A stretch of 64,000 bases of DNA from Grifola frondosa (Eukaryota; Basidiomycota; Agaricomycetes; Polyporales; Grifolaceae): NCBI GenBank assembly GCA_001683735.1, contig LUGG01000009.1, forward strand, positions 1,736,001-1,800,000, read 5' to 3'. Below the pieces are notes generated by a model. The model had not been told where the DNA came from. It was given only the letters and a program-made list of their open reading frames with translations, and searched no databases. Positions within the stretch are counted from its first letter, which is position 1, and the number at the start of each line of letters is the position of its first letter. Below are positions 23,746 through 34,800 of the stretch, piece after piece. The position numbers were made by a program, and so were the translations under genes.

Positions 23746-25225
23746 TCAAACCTCCGCATGCATCTGATCAGATTTCACCTGTTGCAATGCATACGCGTCA
23801 TCCTGGATCACATCGTGCATATCAGAAAACGTCGCCTGCGTCTGGTGTATGTGTATCTGTACAGCAGCACCAGAGTCCGCAGTCCCCAATGTAAACCGCG
23901 GAGGACCCAGATATCCGCCATCGACCGTCCGGAGGTCTCCAGATTCCGTCCTTCCGTGTGTGAGCCCCAAGCCGATGCGCACCACGATCAGCAGTGGGCA
24001 AAGAGTCTTCGACGTGCGTGATAAGCACTCGACACAACCCACATCGTCAGCCACTCACCGCAAGTTGGACCAGCGAGTTGACGCCCGCCAGCGAATCGAG
24101 GGCCGTCGGCGTGTTCAGGTACAACACGACTACGATGAAAGTCGCGCCGGCGAATAGCCCACCGGACTCTAGGATGGTGTAGGCGACACCGAAGTAGATG
24201 TTGGTGGCGCCTGGTCGCGCGGCTGCGGTCTTGCGGCCGACCCACCATATCTTGGTCGCTACCGCCGCGGTGGTACTCATGTTCAGGATCAGGAGGAGCA
24301 CCCAGGCTGCTAGGCCCCAAGCCTTCACCGAAGCATCTTCTGCGGATGTGCCCCTCCAGAAGCTAATGACGGCCGCGAACGAGCAACCTGAGTGGGTGTA
24401 AGCGTTCAGGTAAAATGGGTTTCAGGTGGGCATTACCGATATGGACAAGCTCCAGGATGAACTGTGGAATGATTAAGAGGCGAGTGCTCGCGAAGTGTAG
24501 AACTTATACTCACGGGGACGACGGCGACCCTCCAATCACATCCCCATACAGCGTAGAGACGCCAGATCTGAAAGGCCCAGTAAAATTAATGCCACAGGAG
24601 ACGACTTGAAGAGTACACACTAGGATGAGATTTTGTGTGACATCCTGGTCGCGAATATGAGCCAGAAAAGAGAGGGAAAGAGAGAGAAAGCGTGGCAGCA
24701 CGTACATTTACTACATAGAGCAATTGTTTGATGAATGCAATTGTATATGTCTGGGTAGCGAAGTACAAGGAGGCACCGCCGGGCTTCATCACAATAGAAG
24801 GTGTGATGAATGCAATTAACAATTGCCTCAGCGAAAGAGCGACGTGAATGGTGGACGATGTGAATAGAAGAATTGACGTGAACAACAACCACCTATTGGT
24901 TTGCGGACCAAATGAATAATCCTCCACAGCGGACCAGATCTATGAATCGTACCCATGAGCAGCGGTACGCGATCTCTTCGTCATAAGGACATATACAGCT
25001 CCAGAGAACACGATGAAACTGAGATAGATGATGAGCTACGGATTCATAAGACAACTGGGGCGATCTGACTTACTTAATGCCTACTCATTCGCGTAGAAGC
25101 TCCAGTGAGTACGACTCTAACCGCCAGACGTGGTGGTGGGACCCACCATAGATTAGAGTCTCGATCCATATACCGATCATAAACATCTTGTCTGCAGGCG
25201 GAATGGCGGGTTGAACGGCGTCCAT
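23746..25225 (-). CDS. seven-helix membrane protein of a basidiomycete-expanded family
   Basis: About seven exons from ATG 25225 to the stop at 23746. It begins MDAVQPAIPPADKMFMIGIW, continues with a first helix (LIIYLSFIVFSGAVYVLMTK), RWLLFTSILLFTSSTIHVA, the short exon IWRLYAVWGCDW, FILELVHI, helices AWGLAAWVLLLILNMSTTAA and ILESGGLFAGATFIVVVLYL, and ends with PLLIVVRIGLGLTHGRTES and a soluble tail. The layout (about seven hydrophobic segments, WRLY after helix 3, RxGLGL after helix 7) matches a large family of uncharacterised agaricomycete integral membrane proteins. The ligand or function is unknown. No frameshift was needed. Confidence 0.78.
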
Positions 25226-26579
25226 CTCGAGTCAATCCGCCAAAGACGCAAGACGAATTGCGAAGCGATTAATATACTGAGAGAGAGGAGGGGGGGGGAA
25301 ATCCGAGAATGGCATATCGAGCTTTATACTGGCGCGTGTACAGTCATACGGACGCGCATCGTTGCACAAAAATAATCGAATACGTAGCAGCAGTCCACGA
25401 TGTTCCGGAGAGACGGGTCCATTGGCGCGAGAGCGGTACTTCTCCACCGAATCATGATGGAGATGACTGCAATGCGTCTCGCGAACGGTACATATGGAGA
25501 AAGGACTTACAGCGGTGGTAACTTACAATCGTGACGCACCGGCGACTCACGTTGAAACGTGACCGACCACCGATCATGATCGGGCTCTTCAGTTAAGTTC
25601 GTCTGCATTCGACCGTCGAGATACCGCGATATACATATACACACTCGCACTGGCTCGGCCCATGGCGACTCGACGGGGTGCGGTAAGCTCGGAAACTTTC
25701 GTTGTATTCGAGGCTTCTTCGAAACCTTAGGCCTTACCGCTGATACCGTTGAAAATTTCAAAGATCATTCAAGCTGTACTGAGCGGTATAACGCCACATC
25801 AACGTACAGCAAATTTTCCCTGAATGGCCGCCACGACGTCCTTTATGACCACTGAATCCCTCCAAGCGGGTTTAGAATCAATACAACCGAAACGCACAAT
25901 CTGTCCATCTTTGGATGCAGTGCTTGGTATCAGTGATCTCATCCCGCCGCATCTGAACTTACTCCGTCCGCGCATGGTTGCCTCGTCACGAGGGTGGCAT
26001 TTTCACACCGGACACTTATGAGACCACCTTCGACGGGGTTTCGGTTCAACATTCGGTGTCCGTCTGGTGCGTGGACTTATCGGCACTAGCAATTCATGTG
26101 TAGTTCATCGAGTGGCCCTTCCTCTAGATTTATCAATAGAGAAGTCGATTTTGAAAACTGTCGCATCGCTATCTAATATAATTCCTTCCAATCAAGGATT
26201 GATATATTCTATTCCACAGGAACGTGCTCTCCCATGTCTAAGAGAATAACAAGTACTGCCACTGCCTAGACAGTGAGTTGCGGTCTTGCGTCATGTGCCG
26301 CCATTACCGCCCCTGCTCAACTATTTCGCTTACAGACTGGGCTGACTGGCATAGTACGTCTACCTCCGGAAACATGATGACAGTGGTAACTGAAAATGTC
26401 CCACATGGACGCTGTTCCACTCCTGAAGCCAGTTGCGAACTTAGCAAGATACAGTAGGGCGCGTGCATCGATATTAAAATATGAGAAGTAACGCGTCCGA
26501 TCGACCATGGTAGGCACCTACAGCCGCTGAGTGCTTGGCACTCACTATATGTAGTCCCTGTCCTAGCCAGCCTCTATAT
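25226..26579. other. 1.35-kb region without a recognised gene
   Basis: Several short frames on both strands (for example 25507..25761 on the minus strand) without domain-like sequence. A G9 run lies at 25291-25299. Confidence 0.45.
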
Positions 26580-27412
26580 ATGCGGAAGACAGTCGCTCCT
26601 TACCCCTGTCCCATCTGTCTCCTCAACGAAGACTTTGTCCTCTGCCGCCATGAAAATCTCCGTACCCCGGTTGAACGTGCTCGTCTTTCACAGACGATGG
26701 GCGAGTACCTCTGGCTCATGGAAAAGTACTCTGACAAAGTTCGCTACCTGCCCAACGTCTCTGAACTCTACGCCTCTGCCACCGAGGAATGGACAATGCT
26801 CGGTCTAGCGAAACCATCTCGAGCAGAAGCAGCAAGGCGAGGCGAGTACTTCAAAGTCTGTGATGCGATGTGTAAAGGCAACCCATCTATCCCACTGCAG
26901 TACGTATGCCCTTGCTGTCGTTTAACTGGCCACGCTGAGTGAGTCTCCTCTAGGTGTGTACTAGCTGTCTTTGCAGCCTGGGGGGCACTCCAGCTCATTT
27001 CAGATCACGACACGTTTTATTTGTCCGAGGATGATCAGTGCGCTATTCGTAAAGCTGCCAATGAGTATATGTACGTAGTCTTTCGTTTTTTTAAGAATCA
27101 TTTTGTTGCTTCTGATCTATTTCGTTGGTTTTCAGGATGGAGCGAATCAATTCGAAAGAACCTGATCGCAATCTCCTTCCCCCTCACATCCAAAATGTCA
27201 TATACCTTGATGAGAACCAGGATGCTGGTCCGAAGATCGAACTCGGACAAGTGATACGGTATCGGAATCGCCAAGGAAGAATTAGAGAGTGCACTGTTGT
27301 CGATTATGGTACGAGTAGCATCAGCAAAAGTCGAATTATCCTTTTTGGCGCTTTTTTTACTTGTACCAGAGAAATAAGTAATCCAAAGAGGGCTCGATAC
27401 TTTTTCTTCTGA
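26580..27412 (+). CDS. small Cys-rich hypothetical protein, structure unresolved
   Basis: Starts at ATG 26580. Exon 1 reads VAPYPCPICLLNEDFVLCRH, then a helical stretch and YVCPCCRLTGHAE; the CPIC and CPCC pairs suggest a small zinc-binding module. The frame meets TGA at 26941..26943. Downstream, the same phase stays open through VFAAWGALQLISDHDTFYL and then ERINSKEPDRNLLPPH. It may end at 26943 as a 121-aa protein, or continue by splicing; I could not find a donor/acceptor pair keeping the phase. An intron from 27072 to about 27136 is plausible. The last part (27310-27412) is probably untranslated. No function is suggested. Confidence 0.4.
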
Positions 27413-27589
27413 AAATGGCCGAATTTGTTGCAGCCCTTCAATTAGTAAAATAAGTGAATTAAGACCGAAAATCAACTCCAGCACACAAAGAATTTAGCTA
27501 CTGCAGGGCTGCTCAAGATTTTAAGGAAAACAAGCACAATAATCAATTAAAGATACACCAACTACATTCAAACAGCTAAGACTAGAAAG

Positions 27590-28445
27590 TACATCCAACT
27601 CTCCGCATTCGCACCTCTCGCACGGCTCATGCTGCCTCTTCACCCCGCCATGCCACCCATCGCCCACGCAGCACTGCCCAATGCCGGACGCGTGTACGCT
27701 TGCGCCCATCGTGATCTGCGTGCGCCCGCCGACGAGCGTGTTCGGCCCGATCTTGCATGTTCTTTGGGTGGGTGAGCTGGGCGGAGAGAGGGAAAGGAGG
27801 GGCATACCAGGAGAGGACGACCTGCGCCACGCGGGCCATCAGCTGGGCATAGCGAGCGAACGGGTGAGCAGGGCGACGCACCTCGACAGAGCAGATATCT
27901 ATGAAGTAGTCGATGAGTCATCGCAGACGTCCGCCTCCGGGTGCTCTGCGAGGATCTCGCGCGGGATGCTGGCGTGCGCCTTCGGCGGGTACCCGATGAC
28001 GGGCTCGTAGTGCGGAACTCGGACGTGTGCGCGGCGAGCACGAACACGCCCGAGTCGCCGCACGACTTGCAGTCGGGTCAGCCAACAACCCAAATCCGAA
28101 GCCAAAGCACGCACTGTGTGCGGTGCGCGGTGCCTCTCCTTCACAACAATGGGTATGATCGCATCCTTGTTCGTGCGGCGGCATTCCTTATGCGCGCGCA
28201 CTACCCTGTCGACATGCACGTTGCTCACGAAGTCGCCCGTCACGAGCACAAAATCCGACGTGATGATCCCATGCGTGTAGATGTCGTGCATCGCGTAGCC
28301 CGGCGAGAATGTCTCCTTCGCCGTCACGAGCGGCACGATCTTCAGCCCAGAGCTCGGTTTCGACCACTTCGAGTCATACTCATTGCCGCACCAATGGAGG
28401 ACATTCCTGCTCACGCGCGCGCCCACAGAACTTTATGAGACCAGT
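27590..28445 (-). pseudogene. internally deleted copy of eIF2B epsilon subunit
   Basis: The minus strand carries pieces of the guanine-nucleotide exchange factor subunit eIF2B-epsilon (GCD6). From the nucleotidyltransferase-like part: KWSKPSSGLKIVPLVTAKET, TSDFVLVTGDFVSNVHVD, GDSGVFVLAAHTSEF, HYEPVIGYPPKAHASIP and DICSVEV. After a gap come AQLMARVAQVVLS and the left-handed helix piece RTCKIGPNTLVGG. The frame shifts at least twice (near 28010 and 27915). Most of the middle and the whole C-terminal catalytic HEAT region are absent, as is the expected start. Homopolymer error cannot explain a loss of this size, so this is a partial duplicate and a functional copy must be elsewhere. Confidence 0.75.
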
Positions 28446-28776
28446 AGGGGCTGCAGAATAGCTGACAGCCGTAAAGCGGTAACAGAATTGCCTCAGCTTG
28501 ACAGGTCCAGAGCGAGATTCTGGATAGATGTGTTTGTGGCAAGGGAGTGGGCGGTTGCAAGAAGACAAGGCCTGCAGGAAAAATCTCTAGCTGGAGAGGA
28601 GCAAGAGAACAGTGCACGAAGTTCAACATACACTTCCAAATGCGGCAGTGTGCACATGACTCACACGCACAAATCGCACGAGTCTTTCAAACTCCGTTCC
28701 CTCCTCGCGTTCATGCCTGTTCCTGTACTACTGTGTCAGTGCGGGCGAGACCCCCTTCCGCTCACTGGCACAGCAA

Positions 28777-29443
28777 CCCCCAGAGCTTCGCGCGCGGCAC
28801 CTCGTGTTCGGCGCTGGCGCTGCGCGACGACGGTGCGGCGACGTTCTACGGCCACTCCGGGCTCCGAGGTATGTCCCATGTGTTCGTGTCTCCATTCGTG
28901 ACCATTCCCGTTCGCTGTCTCTCAGAGCCTCCTACTGGTATGTACATCCTCTCCGTCTGCTGCTTTGACCATTCAACTCACCTGCACACCTACAGAATGA
29001 ACTGCCCTGGCCGACCTCGATCTCCTCCCCTCACCCATACTACCTGCCGCTGTGACGCGCCTCGCGTCGTCCTTCCCCGCCTCCCCGTCCGACTTGTCCT
29101 CCTTGCACCAGATCCATGCACACCTCCTGCAATGGTCTCGCGCTGCCCAGCTGTGCGACCTGTACCTGGTGCAGGTGCCCTGGTCCTTCGGCGCCGTCGC
29201 GCGCAGCAGCTACTCGACAGCTCCTCCCGCTGTTTTACCCCGAGGTGGCGGCGGTGAGCACGGGTGCGGCGGGGACCCCGGCAGCATTCGGGCTGCCTGC
29301 GTGCGGCGCAGTGTCTGCGCACGACCTCACACTGCTGTTTGTGATATTTTGTTTCAGCGCGCTGACGGACAGCACGCTGCCTCCCGCGCCGTTCAACCAG
29401 GAGGCGGAGACTATTTTTTTGGCCACGAGGGGCGGCATATGGT
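28777..29443 (+). pseudogene. fragment of a fungal Zn2Cys6-type transcription factor
   Basis: Plus-strand exons with retained introns (GTATGT donors near 28869 and 28938) encode the part of a basidiomycete fungal-specific transcription factor between the DNA-binding and middle-homology regions: LALRDDGAATFYGHSGLR, ADLDLLPSPILPAAVTRLAS, RAAQLCDLYLVQVPWSFGAV, LLPLFYPEVAAVS, SAHDLTLLFVIFCFSALTD and LPPAPFNQEAETIF. Frames alternate, the Zn2Cys6 cluster at the N-terminus is missing, and the domain stops at 29443. It is head-to-head with the eIF2B fragment. Retained introns argue for DNA-level duplication or capture rather than a processed copy. Confidence 0.65.
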
Positions 29444-29449
29444 GAAGTT

Positions 29450-30370
29450 GCATTTGGTGAGCATTGCGCGTGCACATCGTGCGATTAGCGGCATCCACAC
29501 ATCCCGCAGAGTATGCGCTAGGAAGTTTCAAAATCAACTTATCCAACTTTTCACTCTTTTCTTTCTTTTATCCCTCTCGTTTGAATAAAAAATCATCAAA
29601 GATTGCCTAGAACAATAAGGAAAATAAGGACACATCGTGATTATTGCTCTTCTGCCTCTGGACAGCCTGAAACGTCTTATACTCTTGATAATAGCGATAT
29701 TTGCACCTAAATGTGTTTCCTTGTCTTCCTTTCAGTTCTTGGATAGTGAATTAATCTTTAGTTCCTTATTTCCGATCATAGCTCGGCTTCTGATATCACT
29801 TGATATTTCTTTTTGCCCTTTTTTGTCTTAAAATAAGGAAAATAAGTTCGAGAAAGGTAATAAAGCGAAATTGGAGTTTTGCTGATGTTTTGCCCGAGAG
29901 GGCGGGGTACTCATGTATTATGTGGCTACGACGGTTGAGAAAGCTCCGTATGCAATTCATTTCGATATGGTCATCAATTGTAGATGTCGAACTGAACGCC
30001 GTCTACACCCTGGCCAAGTTTACGAATTTGGGCAGTGGTGGCACTGGTGCCGCGTCTCACGCGTCGTGATCACGGATACATCACGTGCACGACCGCTGTG
30101 TTTAATGTTAAGTTCCGACTTGTTCTGTTACATTGTATCATTCCACAATACTGATTTCACGCGCCCCACTGAGCGCTGTATGTGCAACAGGCGCACACTT
30201 CTTGCACTGTCTACTATGATTCACATTGCGCGGTCAGGTTCGAAGCCTCTTTGTCCGAGTCAAACCTATGCGTTACGCAACAAATCACAGCGTCTGCGGT
30301 CAGGCGTCCTGTGTCTATTGAGACAGTTTGTTAGACACTTTGCATTGCCCTCAATATACATTCTGATAAG
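29450..30370. other. AT-rich region without a recognised gene
   Basis: 29510-29880 is notably AT-rich with T runs. Nothing domain-like. The 5' exon of the next gene may lie near its right end. Confidence 0.45.
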
Positions 30371-31642
30371 TTTACTCCATCTCATCAGGCTTCGTCCAGT
30401 CACGAGGGCGAATCAGACGCCTTGGATATACCCAACGGTGATTCCCTACCACAGCCACTTCGCACATCTTTACCTCGTTCTCGAGCAAAGGACATCGAGG
30501 AACCATGGAAGGTTGTCACGCCAGATTATACATATTCCCAAGCCAAGATGCACCTGCTCCGCCACCTCAGTCCCAATCACCTTGGTCCTCTCGATTATGT
30601 GGATTTATCCGACGCAGTATGCTACCTCCGAAACCGATATTCTCTGGCAACGGCAGCACCCTCGAGACTGGTTTACACCAGGAAGGACATAAAACTCCCA
30701 ACGGAAGCCAAGAACATCAGTATCTTCCATTCCCGAAGGGCACGCACGGTTTCCTGTACTATCACTCTCCTCCATGGCTCCCTGCTACCTGTGGAGAGGT
30801 TCGCTTCCGGATCACCGAACAAATGTCTGCCTCAAAAACATCCTTTAGATATAGTAAAGACCTGTTATTACCCGTAGGTAGCCATTGGCGCATCCCCCTG
30901 CTCAGCATCATCGATAGTGGGCCCTTCACGGTGTTCCAAGAAGTCTTAGTCAACCAAAAGCTACTCTCCCCATGGCTGGTCTCCCAGTGTCAAACACTCC
31001 AACGCAAGATATGGCCCCGGAAGATCGGGCCGAGAAGTCGCATCGTGCACTCCTTCAAGCAGCTATTCTATGGCGAGACCCACGGCCTGCATGAGCTGGT
31101 GTTCGTCGTGGACGCGAGGCGGGTAGACACGTTCGACTTCACGTCTGCGTTGGACATTTCTGGGGGAAGTACTCCATTCCCGTACAAGGGTGAGCCCCTA
31201 GCGCGAAGGCAAAGCGCACATCATCTCGCTGACACCGGCACACGCAGGTTCTGCGCTGTGGAGGTTCGAGCGCTCTGATCTACCCGAACATGCAGGCCGG
31301 CGCGTGGTTGTCCTGCGGTGCGCGAAGATTGTCGATCCCATGCAGTGTGTCGTCCCCAATTACGACGGCCTCGTCGCTGAACCTCGGGAAACGGAGCTCG
31401 TCACCGTGGCTGGGCGGCCATGGGCGCTGGATGTCGACGGTCCCGAGTCCTCGCTGTCCCAAAGTTTGCGGCGGTTATTTATCCAAGATCATCTTGCCGA
31501 GAAGTACAAAAAACGGGCGAAGGAAAGGAAGGAGGCACAGGCGCTTGAGGCCGTCAAGTCATTGGGGTCTACTGAAGTGCCTGAAGTGCCACTGTCCACA
31601 GGTGTGAAATGTCAGTATTGTGCAGCCGCTGTCACGTACTAA
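30371..31642 (+). CDS. uncharacterised basidiomycete family protein, copy 1
   Basis: Exons roughly 30371..30670, 30721..31189 and 31248..31642. The 50-bp first intron (GTTTAC to ATCAG) joins PSRL to YLPFPKGTHGF; the second joins FPYKG to SALWRFERSDLPEH. Family segments shared with the copy at 43.4-44.6 kb: THGFLYYHSPPW against SGFFYWYS, EVRFRITE, WRIPLLSII, KIGPRSRIVHSFKQLFY, VVVLRCAKIVDP and VPNYDGLVAEP, with a basic coiled-coil tail. No known domain, signal peptide or membrane segment. I recognise the family only as a lineage-restricted one in agaricomycetes. The start codon was not found; the open frame begins after a stop near 30333. Confidence 0.6.
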
Positions 31643-31898
31643 CTTGGTCATTTAAGCCGAGAAATTATCGCAATTATCTCATACATAACGACGCTCCGTA
31701 GGGCACGCTTCCACATCGCCCATGTCACCGGGTTTACAGAACATGGATTGCAGAATGGCGGGCCTCTAGCGTCACCGCGCTCAGACATTATGTATAACTA
31801 CGCCTACGTGCAACGTAAACATGAAACTCGACCGGACGTCCCTGGGACTTTTCCATCGCTCGGACTATCGTCGAAGCTGACCGTTGGCAGAATCTCCC

Positions 31899-34800
31899 TC
31901 ATGGATCGTTGATCGTGGCCTGCAGTGCTTCCCAGTCTGCGCTCGCCCGACACATCTCTCTGAATGCCCCGTCCGGCTTCTGCATCAGAACTTGCGGCGT
32001 GTCGAATTCGATAATCTCGCCGCCACCGAGGACCATGATCCGATCGTAGTCCAACACCGTTTTGAGCCGGTGCGCGATGGTGATGACGATTGCCCCGCGA
32101 ACTCTTCCCGTATCGTGCGCTGGATCTATCATATCGTCGCAGGGTCCACTCAGCTGCGCGCACAGGGACAATGCACTGTCGCTCCTTACCTGATCGTCTA
32201 GTTTTGAGTCTATCTGGGACGTCGCCTCATCCATGATCACGACGTTGCTGCGCCGGAGGACAGCGCGAGCCAGCGCAACGAGCTGTCGCTCGCCTGCACT
32301 AAGTGATCCCATCTGGCTGATGGGCATATCTAAACTGAGCTCTACTCCTTCCGACTCGCTAGCAGATTGCTTGAGGACGGAAGTGAGATGACACCGCTCT
32401 AACACTTCCCTACATTCCTCGTCGGAATGCTCTTCGAACGGATCTAGATTGCTCCGAATTGTACCGGAGAAGAGGGAGACGTCCTGGCTGACAATAGTCT
32501 GCGCAAATACGGAAGATTGTCAAGGAGAACAGGTGCTGAACGTTCGCGGAGACGTACAATGCGGTTCCTGAGATCGTCGAGTCCGATGCGTGAAATGTCG
32601 ATGTTATCGATCCTAGTAGGTAAATAGTCAGAGCGAGCACTACCACCAATATGCAAATATACATGATTCTTCCTTCGCTCGCCTCGATAATTCTCAGTAG
32701 GGACAACGCGAGCGTAGATTTGCCTGGAAAAGGATGCGCGTTCAGCGCACATTCTGACTTTTGAGCGAACAACATACCTGATCCTGTCCTTCCGACCTAT
32801 ATTGAAGCATCAGCCTCCGTCCTCATCGTGCATGAGTTGGGAACGACTCCAATTTTCTCTGCAGGCCGTACAGAGAACGAGAGATGATGGAGTACTGGTG
32901 GAAGCTCGGGGGCATATTTGACGACGAGGTCTTCTACAACGAGCTCCCCATTGCTAGAAGGCCAGTACGCAGGAGGTCGGCTATCAGGGACTACCGCGGG
33001 TGCTTCCTGAGGTACGCCAAGATATTCGACAACACGTTCGACAGAGTTGAAATCGAGTTCCAATTGTGCAAGAACTCTGAAGTCGGCGTAAGTCCCTGAT
33101 CTGCCAGAAATCTACAGAATGACAACGCACCTGACCAAGTCTCTAGATGCATCAGCGAAGACACCAGCTTGAACGATGACGAGCGCAGCATAACCCGATG
33201 ATACTGAACCTCTGAGTGCAAATAGAGTCGTCATGAATACTACCACGGAACCAAGACCTACAGTAGGGGGAAAAATTAAAGCGATCACCCCTGCATCAAG
33301 ACATAATTGTCACTGACAGTCATATCTCCAATGGAGCCATCCAGATACCAGCCACTGAGCGCGAAAGAAATATATTAGACTGCATATAACCTTGAGCTCT
33401 GAGTTGACGTACATATACGTGATCGAACGACTGGAATTTATCGACTCGAGAGTAGAACCTATCCTGATATCTCTCCTCCATGCCGAACGCACGCACATGT
33501 GGCAACCCTCTCAATAGTTCGTCGAAGCCGGCAAAAGCAGGAGATAGAGAAATGGATTCCAGACGGCGGAGATCACGCGACGCTCTGACGAACGACGGCG
33601 CGAGTCGGATGTATAGCCAAGCGATGATGATAGCGAACGGTGCAAACATCGGCACCACCCAGATTATAACTAGAAAAGACGCAACGAAGTTCAAAGCACC
33701 CGACAACGCCTGTCTAGCCGAGCCCTGTAGCGCATAGTCTATAGTACGATATCCGAGGTGAATCGGTTGAGAATTCTTCCTACAGGGGTTACATCGAAGA
33801 ATCGAGACGGCGCGCCGGATAGTCGTTGCAACATAGCCACAAATAATGCGCGAGATGCCTGAAGACTTGCGTAGTAGCCTAGAGAGATGTAGGCCAGAAC
33901 GGTGAATCCGCCAGCGATAGAGATGTAGAGATAGACCATGAGCCAAGGTTTTACATCCACGTCTGGTGGAGGAAGTCGGTCAAATATGGACCGCATCTGC
34001 AAGAGCATGTTCAAGATCGATGATCCCGTTTGTTCATAGGCTTCGCCCCATTTGGCCAGATAGAACTGTACAGATCTATGAGAACACCGTTATAGCCATG
34101 AAAGCACAGCACACCTGATTGCCAATTGTGATCCCACGAATTAACAACATGAGTACGATGGTCAGTACCCAACACCATACACCCGCCGCACGCATGTAGG
34201 TGATATAGGTATGGATGGAGACGCGTCCCTCCGCGCGCGCTTCGGCTTCAACGAGTCTTCCATCAGCTTTTTGCATGTTTACCGAGTTGTCCTGCTCTTC
34301 ATCTTGATTCTGAAGCTCAACTTGGTTGTCTACCTCCGTCACAGAAGATTGAGTCTTATCTTCATCAGCGACATCCTCCGTCTTCACGAGTTTGTCAAGC
34401 TCGCCCTGCTCTCGTAGCTCCTGGGTAGAGCCGTGGCGCAAGACAGAGCCGGCTGACATTTCAACAAGGTAGGATGCTAATGGCAAGCATAAACTGATAT
34501 GGTGAGTAACGAGAATAATGGTACGATCACGAGCGAGATCTCCAACTAGAGCGTTCTTGACGAGGTGCTGGGCAGTATGCATGTCGACGGCAGCTAGACT
34601 ATACCTCAATCAGTAGTGAATATCAGTGGCCTGATGTCCTCACTTACGGGTCGTCAAGTAAGATACACTAAGACGAGAATAAGCCTCATCCTATCTGTCA
34701 AAGCAATAGCTTACCGTGGCCTGAGAATATAGCGCTCGTGCTAGTGCGACTCGAGCCCGTTGACCCCAGAAAGCGTTATTCCCTTCTCCCCAATCTCTGA

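Noticed and set aside
28990..29475. 161-codon Arg-rich minus-strand frame
   Set aside because: Antisense of the transcription-factor fragment; extreme Arg content is typical of a shadow frame in GC-rich DNA.
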